Origin: CAMLOF01 sp966692625
GTDB lineage: Bacteria; Pseudomonadota; Gammaproteobacteria; Burkholderiales; Burkholderiaceae_C
Direction of reading: 5' to 3'
Assembly (NCBI GenBank): GCA_966692625.1
Contig: CBKZAG010000005.1
Span: forward strand, 1-41,259
Length of the DNA: 41,259 nt
Made by a program: the position numbers and the translations under genes. The notes under the pieces are model-generated. The model did no database searches. It was not told where the DNA came from and worked only from the letters and a program-made list of their open reading frames with translations. This document shows, one piece after another, positions 15,365-23,266 of this stretch. Positions within the stretch are counted from its first letter, which is position 1. Each line of letters opens with the position of its first letter.

Positions 15365-18120
15365 ATCTTTGACTCCTGCTGCGGGGGCATGCTGGTGTCC
15401 ATGATTGGCAGCCAGAAGCCGAAGCAGGCACCCTGGCCGGGCACCGAACGCAACCACATGCGCCCTCCGAAATGCTCCACGATCTGCCGGCTGATGGACA
15501 AGCCCAAACCAGAACCCTGCGTGCGGCTAAGGCTGTCCCCACCCTGACGGAATTTTTCAAATATCTGCTGCTGATCCTCAAGCGGCACTCCGGGTCCGTT
15601 GTCTTCCACCTCCACGGCCACGCCATCCTCTCGGCATTCCACCCGCACAGTCACCCGGCCGCGCTCCAAGGGCACGAATTTGGATGCATTGGACAACAAG
15701 TTCATCATCACTTGCGTCAGGCGGTCCGCATCGGCGCGAACCATCACAGAATTTGGTGGAGCGTTGACTGTGACCACTGCGCCTCGCTCGCGCAACATCT
15801 CGGCAGTTGTTTGCACCGACTGCTTGACCAGCGCCACGACGTCAAGCTCAGCCCCTCGCCAATCCGCATGGCCGGACTCGATTCTGGCCATGTCAAGCAC
15901 TTGGTTGATCAGCCGCGTCAACCGCTCCGACTCCGAGACGATGATTCCCAGGAAACGCTGCCGCTGAGCAGCCTGAATGTTTTCATCATCCGCCATGAGT
16001 TCGGCCAACGCCCTGATCGATGTCAAAGGTGTCCGCAATTCGTGCGTCACGGAAGACATGAAATCATCCTTCAGCCGGTCCAGGCTCTGCAGTTGCTCGT
16101 TGGCTGCACGCAAACGCTCCGTCGCCTGCTCGAGCGAGCGGGATTTTTCCTCCAGCTCGTGCGAGTGCAGCCGCAGCCGGTTTGCCTCATCAAGGATGCG
16201 CATCACGTCGCTCTCGCTGAGCGGCTCCTCCTTGACCACCGAGGCCACCATGACACGGGCGGATGCACTGCCAATCGCACCTGCCAGCTGCGTCTCTACA
16301 AACTGCACAAGCCCCGGGCTCCCTGGCAGCTCATCTACCGATGCGACCCCCTGTGACTGCGCGTACGACTGGAAAAGCTGCTGCGCGCGCTCCATGCCGA
16401 GGAAACGCCCAGCCAGCGGCAGCAGTGCTGCCACACTGGCCTGACCGCGCCAGAACACAGGATGTTCGGCATCGGAATGATCGCTGCGATCGAATGCGTC
16501 AACAAACAGCAAAGCCTGGCTGGTCTCACGGGCCGACGGCGCACGCCAGACGGACACAGCCACATAAGCCCCTGCGTTGAACACCATGCTCCAGAACAGC
16601 GAATGCGTCAGATTGTCCATCCCCTCCAGCCCAAAGAGTTGCTCAGGCTTCAACAATGCCATGCCCCAAGGCCCATGTTCCAAGAAACCAGACGGCAACC
16701 AGCCAGACTTGGCCAGGGATGGAAGCATGAGCGTGTAGGCCCACACCGCGAAGCCCAGCAACAGGCCACTGATGGCACCCTGCCGCGTGCCACCTTTCCA
16801 GTACATGCCAGCCAGAAGCGATGGCGCGAACTGCGCGACTGCGGCGAAGCTGATGAGTCCAATGCTGACGAGCGCATACGCTTCACCCGCCAGGTGGTAG
16901 TACAAATACCCCAGCAACATGATGCCGAGGATGGCAAGGCGGCGGACCATGAGCAGAAGCCTTGTCAGATCCCCTCCCTGGGCATGCATCCACCGAGGCC
17001 TGCGTAACAACACAGGCATGACCAAGTCGTTGCAGACCATGGTGGACACCGCTATGGTCTCCACGATCACCATGCCCGTGGCGGCGGACAGCCCGCCGAC
17101 GAATGCAAGCAGCGCAAGCGCCCCTTGTTCATTGGCCAGGGGCAGAGACAAAACATAGGTTTCGGGGTTGGCCGCTCCTTGTCCGAACGTGAGCAGCCCG
17201 CCCAGAGCAATCGGCAACACAAACAGATTGATGAGCAGCAGGTAAAACGGAAACACCCAGGCTGCGCGCTTGAGATGGCGCTCGTCCACGTTCTCAACGA
17301 CCATCACCTGGAACTGGCGCGGCAGAAGAATGACCGACAACATGGCCAGCACAGTCAAGCCGAACCACTGCCCATAGGCAAACCCCCCGCCCTGCCCCAG
17401 CGACAACAACCGGGCCAGCTCCGGTACGGCGCGGGCTCGGTTGAATATGTCCCCCACGCCATCGAACATGCCGTAGGCCACGAAGAGCCCCACGGCCAGG
17501 AAGGCCAGCAGCTTGACGAGCGACTCGAATGCAATGGCCACCACCATGCCTTCGTGCCGTTCACCACTGTCGAGGCGGCGCACACCGAACAACATGGTGA
17601 ACCCCGCCAGCGCCAGGGCGAGGTAGAACGTGCTCTCTTGCCACCAGACCCGCGCCTCTGCCAGGGGCTGTCCGAGCGGCTGGGTCATCACCGAATAACC
17701 GACAGATATGCCCTTGAGCTGCAGGGCGATGTAGGGCACGATGCCCACAACCGTGATGAGTGTGACCGCGCCAGCGAGCACCGGGCTTTTGCCATAACGG
17801 CTGGAGACGAAGTCGGCAATGGATGTGATTCGGTAGGTCTTGGCGATACGGACCATCTTGCGCACCACGACCCAGGCCAAAATCATGGCCAGCATGGGCC
17901 CGAGGTAGATGGGCAGGAACCACAAGCCGGAACTGGCCGCCCGTCCTACGCTGCCAAAGTAGGTCCACGCAGTGCAATACACGGCCAGCGAAAGCGCGTA
18001 GACCCAAGCACTGCCAATGACGGAACGCCCATGCGCGGCGCGCCAGTCCCCCCAATACGCCAGCGCAAACAGGAGTAACAGATAGGCGAATGAGACCGCG
18101 ACGACGAGAAGCGCTGACAC
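15361..18120 (-). CDS. CbrA-like hybrid: SLC5 transporter domain fused to histidine kinase (module 2)
   Basis: The 919-residue protein is collinear with the kinase at 3397-6150: SLC5 domain (about 1-530), STAC-like region (LAGAIGSASARVMVAS), coiled coil, HisKA with THELRTPL (His near 693) and HATPase with VEVEDNGPGV and GSGLGLSIS. Membrane segments are almost identical between the paralogues, while the stretch after the transporter domain (FDRSDHSDAEHPVFW) and a few loops differ. I chose the GTG at 18120 because GGTGAGG lies 5 bases upstream and because the paralogue also starts GTG TCA; a frame-open ATG at 18147 would add 9 residues unlike the paralogue. The ribosome-binding site contains the stop codon of a short upstream ORF. 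It is separated from the symporter operon by a terminator, so it likely has its own promoter within 18212-18316. Confidence 0.92.
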   Translation of the reverse strand: MSALLVVAVSFAYLLLLFALAYWGDWRAAHGRSVIGSAWVYALSLAVYCTAWTYFGSVGRAASSGLWFLPIYLGPMLAMILAWVVVRKMVRIAKTYRITSIADFVSSRYGKSPVLAGAVTLITVVGIVPYIALQLKGISVGYSVMTQPLGQPLAEARVWWQESTFYLALALAGFTMLFGVRRLDSGERHEGMVVAIAFESLVKLLAFLAVGLFVAYGMFDGVGDIFNRARAVPELARLLSLGQGGGFAYGQWFGLTVLAMLSVILLPRQFQVMVVENVDERHLKRAAWVFPFYLLLINLFVLPIALGGLLTFGQGAANPETYVLSLPLANEQGALALLAFVGGLSAATGMVIVETIAVSTMVCNDLVMPVLLRRPRWMHAQGGDLTRLLLMVRRLAILGIMLLGYLYYHLAGEAYALVSIGLISFAAVAQFAPSLLAGMYWKGGTRQGAISGLLLGFAVWAYTLMLPSLAKSGWLPSGFLEHGPWGMALLKPEQLFGLEGMDNLTHSLFWSMVFNAGAYVAVSVWRAPSARETSQALLFVDAFDRSDHSDAEHPVFWRGQASVAALLPLAGRFLGMERAQQLFQSYAQSQGVASVDELPGSPGLVQFVETQLAGAIGSASARVMVASVVKEEPLSESDVMRILDEANRLRLHSHELEEKSRSLEQATERLRAANEQLQSLDRLKDDFMSSVTHELRTPLTSIRALAELMADDENIQAAQRQRFLGIIVSESERLTRLINQVLDMARIESGHADWRGAELDVVALVKQSVQTTAEMLRERGAVVTVNAPPNSVMVRADADRLTQVMMNLLSNASKFVPLERGRVTVRVECREDGVAVEVEDNGPGVPLEDQQQIFEKFRQGGDSLSRTQGSGLGLSISRQIVEHFGGRMWLRSVPGQGACFGFWLPIMDTSMPPQQESKI

Positions 18121-18127
18121 TGCAACC

Positions 18128-18211
18128 TCACCACGGCTGCAGGGCAATTGGCAACACCCCGCGGGCGGGCATTGGTGACCGCAGGAGTTGGAACGCCAGC
18201 ATCTGCTTCAT
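18128..18211 (-). CDS. Short upstream ORF (27 codons), probable leader peptide of the second kinase
   Basis: An ATG at 18211 is preceded by a strong ribosome-binding sequence (GAGGAGG, 5 bases before the start). The frame encodes 27 residues beginning MKQMLAFQLL and ending LPIALQPW, then TGA. That TGA lies inside the GGTGAGG ribosome-binding site of the kinase gene, with 7 bases between the stop and the kinase GTG. A ribosome finishing the leader would therefore be placed exactly at the kinase start, so coupling or a leader-peptide control is likely. The peptide matches no family I know. Upstream ORFs coupled to CbrA-type kinases have been described in Pseudomonas (cbrX). Confidence 0.6.
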   Translation of the reverse strand: MKQMLAFQLLRSPMPARGVLPIALQPW

Positions 18212-18316
18212 GGATGCCTCCTCGTGACGACAGCCGCTGGTGGCTGGCCGTTTTTTGCTTCTATTGTGCCGTGCTTGAGCTTACCTCGTACTTACCGCAA
18301 AGACATGCCAGCGCCA

Positions 18317-18349
18317 TAAAGAAAAACCCCACCGGCCAAGCCGGTGGGG
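18317..18349 (-). terminator. Intrinsic terminator after the second symporter
   Basis: On the minus strand a perfect 10-bp stem, CCCCACCGGC pairing with GCCGGTGGGG (18327-18336 and 18340-18349), closes a 3-base loop and is followed by TTTTTCTTTAT. It lies about 40 bases after the symporter stop at 18392, and it should insulate the kinase unit from the symporter operon. Confidence 0.9.
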
Positions 18350-18360
18350 CTGTTCTTGTT

Positions 18361-18382
18361 GCCGGTCTGTCACCAGACCGGC
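18361..18382. other. Second perfect hairpin next to the terminator
   Basis: GCCGGTCTG and CAGACCGGC form a 9-bp perfect stem around a 4-base loop, between the symporter stop and the terminator. There is no T-run on either side, so it is not a terminator alone. It may block 3' exonucleases on the symporter mRNA or assist the neighbouring terminator. Confidence 0.55.
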
Positions 18383-18391
18383 CTGGACCGA

Positions 18392-20251
18392 TCAGTGAGC
18401 AACGGCACCACCCGCACCCTTGGGGGTGCGAACGGAGTCCACCAGCTCAGCGATGTGGCCGGGAACCGGTGCGGTCATCTTGCTGACGAAGTAGGCCACA
18501 GCGAAGTTCACGATCGCGCCCACCGTACCGAAGGCCTCGGGGGTGATGGTGAAGAAGCTGTTGGCGCCACCGATCAGGTTGGTGAACTCGGTGCCCTTGA
18601 TGAAGAAGATGCCCTTGTGCGCGAACACGTAGAACAGCGTCACGAACAGGCCCGCCAGCATGCCCAGGGAAGCACCCTTGTCATTGATGGTCTTGGAGAA
18701 GATACCCATCATGATGGCGGGGAAGATCGTCGAAGCCGCGATACCGAAGGCCAGCGCCACGGTACCTGCTGCGAAGCTCGGCGGATTCAGCCCCAGCCAA
18801 CCAGAGATGACGATGGCCACGGCCATGGCAATCTTGCCTGCCAGCAGTTCACCTTTCTCAGAAATGTTCGGAGCGAACACACCCTTGATCAGGTCGTGGG
18901 ACACGGCGGAGGAGATGGCCATCAGCAGACCAGCCGCAGTGGACAGCGCAGCGGCCAGACCACCTGCGGCGACCAGTGCGATCACCCAGTTGGGCAGCTT
19001 GGCGATTTCCGGGTTGGCCAGCACGATGATGTCGGCGTTCACGGTCAGTTCGTTGCCCTTCCAGCCTGCGGCCTCTGCCTTGGGCTTCACGGCTTCGCTC
19101 TTGTCGTTGTAGTGCTGGATGCGGCCGTCACCGTTCTTGTCCTCGAACTTCAGCAGACCGGTCTTTTCCCAGCGCTTCATCCACTCGGGGCGGTCGTCGT
19201 ACTTCAGGCTGGACTCAGGCGCGAAAAGCACGTCCTTGTTGCCTTGGTTGGCCTTCACAACGTCAGCCTTCACCACCATCTGGCCAGAAGCATCAGAGCC
19301 CAGGCCCACAGCGGTGTTGACCGTCCCGAACAGGTTCAGGCGAGCCATGGCGCCAACGGCGGGGGCCGTGGTGTACAGCAGCGCGATGAAAATCAGCGCC
19401 CAACCAGCGGAATAGCGGGCGTCGGAGACCTTGGGCACGGTGAAGAAGCGAACGATCACGTGCGGCAGACCAGCGGTACCGATCATCAGCGACACGGTGT
19501 AGAAGAACATGTTCAGCGTGGAGCCGGCAGAGGTCGTGGTGTATTGGCCAAAGCCGAGGTCAGTCACCACTTGGTCCAACTTGGCCAGCAGGGACACATC
19601 GGTACCAGCCAGATCAGCACCCAGGCCCAGCTGGGGCAGGAACACGCCAGTCAGGTTCAAGGAGATGAAGATGGCGGGAATGATGTAGGCCAGGATCAGC
19701 ACGATGTACTGGGCCACCTGGGTGTAGGTGATGCCCTTCATGCCGCCGAACACCGCGTAGAAGAACACGATGGCTTGGCCGATGTAGATACCGGTTTCGC
19801 TGCTCACGCCCAGGAAGCGGGAGAAGGTCACGCCCACACCGGTCATCTGGCCGATGATGTACGTGGTGGAAGCCACCAGCAGGCAAACCACGGCAACGGT
19901 GCGCGCGGTTTGCGAGTAGTAGCGGTCACCCACGAACTGCGGCACGGTGAACTTGCCGAACTTGCGCAGGTACGGAGCCAGCAGGCAGGCGAGCAGCACG
20001 TAGCCGCCAGTCCACCCCATCAGGAACACGGCGCCACCGTAGCCCATGTTGGAGATGAGGCCAGCCATCGAAATGAACGAGGCCGCAGACATCCAGTCGG
20101 CAGCCGTGGCCATGCCGTTGGTGATCGGGTGCACGCCACCACCGGCAACGTAGAACTCGGAGGTGCTGCCGGCACGTGCCCAGAAAGCAATGCCGAGGTA
20201 GAGGGCGAACGTTGCGCCGACCACCACGTAGGTCAGGGTTTGAAGATCCAT
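18392..20251 (-). CDS. Sodium:solute symporter, VC_2705-type (cation/acetate symporter family), second copy
   Basis: This 619-residue SSS-family carrier has the same core motifs as the copy at 82-2154 (MATAADWMSAASFISMAG near 47-64, GGLAAALSTAAGLLMAISSAVSHDL near 430-454; key residues GGLAAALSTA). It is close to ActP-like acetate permeases. It lacks the 250-375 charged insertion of the first copy but has a soluble loop at about 315-405 containing an EF-hand-like sequence, DKNGDGRIQHYN, at 371-382 (position 12 is Asn, followed by Asp). The ATG has AAAGGA about 8-10 bases upstream and follows the DUF4212 stop by 20 bases. The gene ends before a strong terminator. Acetate is the likeliest substrate by family, not proven by sequence. 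Confidence 0.93.
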   Translation of the reverse strand: MDLQTLTYVVVGATFALYLGIAFWARAGSTSEFYVAGGGVHPITNGMATAADWMSAASFISMAGLISNMGYGGAVFLMGWTGGYVLLACLLAPYLRKFGKFTVPQFVGDRYYSQTARTVAVVCLLVASTTYIIGQMTGVGVTFSRFLGVSSETGIYIGQAIVFFYAVFGGMKGITYTQVAQYIVLILAYIIPAIFISLNLTGVFLPQLGLGADLAGTDVSLLAKLDQVVTDLGFGQYTTTSAGSTLNMFFYTVSLMIGTAGLPHVIVRFFTVPKVSDARYSAGWALIFIALLYTTAPAVGAMARLNLFGTVNTAVGLGSDASGQMVVKADVVKANQGNKDVLFAPESSLKYDDRPEWMKRWEKTGLLKFEDKNGDGRIQHYNDKSEAVKPKAEAAGWKGNELTVNADIIVLANPEIAKLPNWVIALVAAGGLAAALSTAAGLLMAISSAVSHDLIKGVFAPNISEKGELLAGKIAMAVAIVISGWLGLNPPSFAAGTVALAFGIAASTIFPAIMMGIFSKTINDKGASLGMLAGLFVTLFYVFAHKGIFFIKGTEFTNLIGGANSFFTITPEAFGTVGAIVNFAVAYFVSKMTAPVPGHIAELVDSVRTPKGAGGAVAH

Positions 20252-20271
20252 TTGTTTGGTCCTTTATGGGC

Positions 20272-20532
20272 TCAGTCTTCGTGCATGTCGAACTTGCGGT
20301 CGATGTCGCCCATCTTCTTGGCGTACCAGAAGATCAGCGCAATGAAGATGTAGATGGAGCCCTGCTGGGCAAACCAGAAGCCGAGCGGATAGCCGCCCAG
20401 GTGGATGCTGTTCAGCACCGGCGCCAGGATGATCCCGGCGACGTAGGAACAGATGAACCATATGACCAGCACCTTGGTCAACAGCCCCAGCGTCGCGGAC
20501 CAATAGGCCTTTGCATTACTTTCACTTGACAT
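20272..20532 (-). CDS. DUF4212 protein, putative symporter small subunit, second copy
   Basis: An 86-residue protein with two membrane segments, carrying AYWSATL near the N-terminus and GFWFAQQGSIYIFIAL, matching the family and the paralogue at 2163-2423. I chose the ATG at 20532: GAGGAG lies 9 bases upstream, whereas an in-frame ATG at 20541 directly abuts that GAGGAG and would be too close. It is the first gene of the symporter operon; the promoter must lie within about 20533-20700 unless transcription continues from cobT. Confidence 0.88.
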   Translation of the reverse strand: MSSESNAKAYWSATLGLLTKVLVIWFICSYVAGIILAPVLNSIHLGGYPLGFWFAQQGSIYIFIALIFWYAKKMGDIDRKFDMHED

Positions 20533-20679
20533 GAACGTCATCTCCTCAGAGTGATGCTTTTCTTTGGCGGTTTGACCCACCACGCTTGAACACCGCAAGG
20601 GGACTCGCGATATTGCACGGTGGACTGTCAGCGCCGTTGCTTACAGCGAACTTATGAAATGACGCCTTGCTGGCGAACA

Positions 20680-20693
20680 TAGGGAAAGTCCTA
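20680..20693. promoter_or_regulatory. Short inverted repeat upstream of the symporter operon
   Basis: TAGGGAAAGTCCTA has TAGG and CCTA arms around a 6-base centre (a fuller pairing TAGGg/tCCTA is imperfect). It lies about 150 bases upstream of the DUF4212 start and overlaps the cobT stop codon. The length and symmetry fit a dimeric regulator's operator, but I assign none. Confidence 0.3.
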
Positions 20694-21761
20694 GTGACCC
20701 TGTGCCTCCTGCGCCTGGCTCCCCGGCTCGCGCTGTGAAACACCAGCGGACTCGAAACTGGCCATCTCGCGCAGAATGGCACAGGCCGACGCCAGCAGCG
20801 GCCACGCCAGCGCAGCCCCCGAGCCTTCGCCCAGGCGCAGCCCCAGGTCCAGCAGCGGCTGTGCCTTGAGGTGCGCGAGCATGAGGGCATGGCCTCGCTC
20901 GCCCGACTGGTGGGCGAACACGCAGCGCTGCAGCACGTGCGGCTGCAGTTTTGACGCCACCAGCACGGCGGCTGTGGCAATGAAGCCATCCACGACGATG
21001 ACGCGCCGCTCGAACGCGCCCTGCAACACCGCGCCGGCCATGGACGCGATCTCGAACCCGCCGAAGGCCGCGAGCGCGTCCAGCGGCTCCGTGGCCTCGC
21101 CGTGCCGCTGCAACACCTCGCGCAGGATGCCGATCTTGCGCTGCACTGCTGGCGCGTCCAGGCCGGTGCCCGCACCGGTGCAATCCACAATGTCCAGACC
21201 CGCCAGCCGCGCCATCAGCAAGGACGCAGCCGACGTGTTGCCTATGCCCATTTCGCCCAGCAGCAACGTGTTGCCGGGGAGTTGCCGCACCAGCTCGGCG
21301 CCATTGGCCAGTGCCTGCGCGCATTGCGCGGCAGTCATGGCGGGCTGCTCAGACGCATCCGCCGTGCCCGGAGCCACCTTGCGCTGGTGCAGGCCGTCGC
21401 GGGGTGCGAAGTCGTGGCGCACGCCGCAGTCCATCACCGTCAGGCCAATGCCATGCTGGCGCGCCAGCACGCTCACCGCCGCGCCACCAGCCAGAAAGTT
21501 TTCAACCATCTGCCAGGTCACGTCGCTGGGGTAGGCAGACACGCCCTTTGCGGCGAGGCCGTGGTCACCCGCGAACACCACCAATTGGGGGTTGGTCAGC
21601 GCGGGGGCTTCCGTGCCCTGGATGGCGCCCAAGCGCAGCGCCAGCGACTCTAGGCGCCCGAGCGACCCGAGTGGCTTGGTCTTCTGGTCAATCTTGTGTT
21701 GAAGCGCTTGCTCCAGCTGGGGGTTGGTGATGTCTGGGATCGAGGGAATCTGGAAGGTCAT
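20691..21761 (-). CDS. cobT: Nicotinate-nucleotide--dimethylbenzimidazole phosphoribosyltransferase
   Basis: CobT (EC 2.4.2.21) transfers phosphoribose from nicotinate mononucleotide to 5,6-dimethylbenzimidazole, giving alpha-ribazole phosphate for the lower ligand of cobalamin. The 356-residue protein has the normal length and motifs: KTKPLGSLGRLE near 25, VVFAGDHGLAAKGVSAYP, LLLGEMGIGNTSAASLL, and LRLGEGSGAALAWPLL with the catalytic Glu. I chose the ATG at 21761, which has GGAG 6 bases upstream; the frame extends to a TTG overlapping the cobQ stop, a weaker start. It is the last gene of the cobalamin operon, and its stop codon falls in the inverted repeat at 20680-20693. No clear terminator follows. 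Confidence 0.97.
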   Translation of the reverse strand: MTFQIPSIPDITNPQLEQALQHKIDQKTKPLGSLGRLESLALRLGAIQGTEAPALTNPQLVVFAGDHGLAAKGVSAYPSDVTWQMVENFLAGGAAVSVLARQHGIGLTVMDCGVRHDFAPRDGLHQRKVAPGTADASEQPAMTAAQCAQALANGAELVRQLPGNTLLLGEMGIGNTSAASLLMARLAGLDIVDCTGAGTGLDAPAVQRKIGILREVLQRHGEATEPLDALAAFGGFEIASMAGAVLQGAFERRVIVVDGFIATAAVLVASKLQPHVLQRCVFAHQSGERGHALMLAHLKAQPLLDLGLRLGEGSGAALAWPLLASACAILREMASFESAGVSQREPGSQAQEAQGH

Positions 21762-21778
21762 ACAGGGCTCCGAAGTGT

Positions 21779-23266
21779 TCAATTGCTGATGAGGGCGTCG
21801 AGCACGCCTGGGGTGGTGTGCTGCACAAGAAAGTCGGCGAGGTGGTTGAACACGCCATCCAGCGTGGGCGCGCTGGCGCCAAACAGTGCTTGCAGCACGG
21901 CGGGGTCTTCAAACAAGCCGTGCAGGTACAAGCCCAGCACGTTGCCCGCTTCGTTCTGCCAGGCCAGGCCGGGCAGCACCTCGTGCGCCTTCACCCCCTG
22001 GGCCACCATGGCCGGGTGCAGCGCCGTCTGCCCGTGGTGGATTTCGTAACCGCTGACGGCCACGCCATCCAGAGCGGCCCAAGGGCCGCCATGCACCGAC
22101 AGGCGGCCATGACTGGGTTGTACGGTTTTGTCTTGCGCGAACGCTGTGACCAGGGGCAACAGGCCCAGGCCCGGCGCGTTGCTGGATTCAATAGACTCAA
22201 CGCCGTGGGTGTCGATGAGCGCCTCACCCAGCATCTGCAGGCCGCCGCAGATACCGAGCACCGCCCCACCCTTTTCGGCGTGGGCAGACACCGCCTGGTC
22301 CAGCCCCTGGGCGCGCAACCAGGCCAGATCGGAACCCGTGTGCTTGCTGCCGGGCAGAACGATCCAGTCAGCATGGGCCACATCTGCCGGGCTGCGTGCC
22401 CACACCAGACGCACACCGGGTACGTTCTTCAGCGCCTGGAATTCGTCGAGGTTGCTGATGCGCGGGTACGCCACCACGGCCACGGTCAGGCGCAAGGCCC
22501 CGGCGGTGTGGGTGCGGTCGTCGAACACGCCGTCTTCTTCCGGCAGGCCATGGCCGTAGAACATGGGCAAGGTGGCCACGGTGGGCACACCGGTCAAATC
22601 CTGCAACATCTGCGGGGCGGGCGCGAGCAGGCTGGCGTCTCCCCGGAACTTGTTGAGAACAAAGCCGCGTATCAGCTTCCGCTCCTCGGCAGGCAACAAT
22701 GCCCAGGTGCCGTACAGGTGGGCAAAGGCGCCGCCACGGTCGATGTCGCTGACCAGCAAGCAGCGAGCCTGAGCGTGGCGGGCCACCCGCATGTTGACGA
22801 TGTCGCTGGCGTGCAGGTTGATTTCGGCAGGGGAGCCTGCACCCTCGATGACGACCACGTCGTGGCTGTCTCGCAGTTCGTCGAGTGCCTGGCGGATGTA
22901 CGGCCACACGTGTTCGCTGCGCCCACGCCAGGGCATGGCGGTGAGTTCAGGGTGAACCTGCCCCAGCAAGACAACCTGGCTGCGGGTGTCGCCCTCGGGC
23001 TTGAGCAGCAGCGGGTTCATGCGCACGTCGGGCATGGCCCGCGCAGCCAGCGCCTGAAAGTACTGCGCAGAGCCGATCTCGCCCCAATCGAAAGCATCAC
23101 CCCTGCGCTGGCCAGTGACGACACGGGCGTTGTTGCTCATGTTCTGCGCCTTGAAGGGCACCACTTTCAAACCCTGGCGCGCATAGTGGCGGCAAAGGGC
23201 TGTGGTCAACCAGCTTTTACCAGCGCCGCTGGTGGTGCCCAGCACCATGATGCATTTGGCGGTCAT
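21779..23266 (-). CDS. cobQ: Cobyric acid synthase
   Basis: CobQ (EC 6.3.5.10) amidates four carboxyl groups of adenosylcobyrinate a,c-diamide using glutamine and ATP. The 495-residue protein has the N-terminal dethiobiotin-synthetase-like ATP domain (VLGTTSGAGKSW at 8-19; LVSDIDRGGAFAHL near 171) and a C-terminal class I glutamine amidotransferase domain with the nucleophile Cys340 (VLGICGGLQML) and His449 (LYLHGLFED). Its ATG overlaps the stop of cobC (ATGA). It is followed 17 bases on by cobT. Confidence 0.97.
   Translation of the reverse strand: MTAKCIMVLGTTSGAGKSWLTTALCRHYARQGLKVVPFKAQNMSNNARVVTGQRRGDAFDWGEIGSAQYFQALAARAMPDVRMNPLLLKPEGDTRSQVVLLGQVHPELTAMPWRGRSEHVWPYIRQALDELRDSHDVVVIEGAGSPAEINLHASDIVNMRVARHAQARCLLVSDIDRGGAFAHLYGTWALLPAEERKLIRGFVLNKFRGDASLLAPAPQMLQDLTGVPTVATLPMFYGHGLPEEDGVFDDRTHTAGALRLTVAVVAYPRISNLDEFQALKNVPGVRLVWARSPADVAHADWIVLPGSKHTGSDLAWLRAQGLDQAVSAHAEKGGAVLGICGGLQMLGEALIDTHGVESIESSNAPGLGLLPLVTAFAQDKTVQPSHGRLSVHGGPWAALDGVAVSGYEIHHGQTALHPAMVAQGVKAHEVLPGLAWQNEAGNVLGLYLHGLFEDPAVLQALFGASAPTLDGVFNHLADFLVQHTTPGVLDALISN

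Noticed and set aside
18344..20353. Open frame of about 670 codons on the plus strand
   Set aside because: It is antisense to the second symporter and DUF4212 genes and has the His/Gly/Val-rich composition of a shadow frame.
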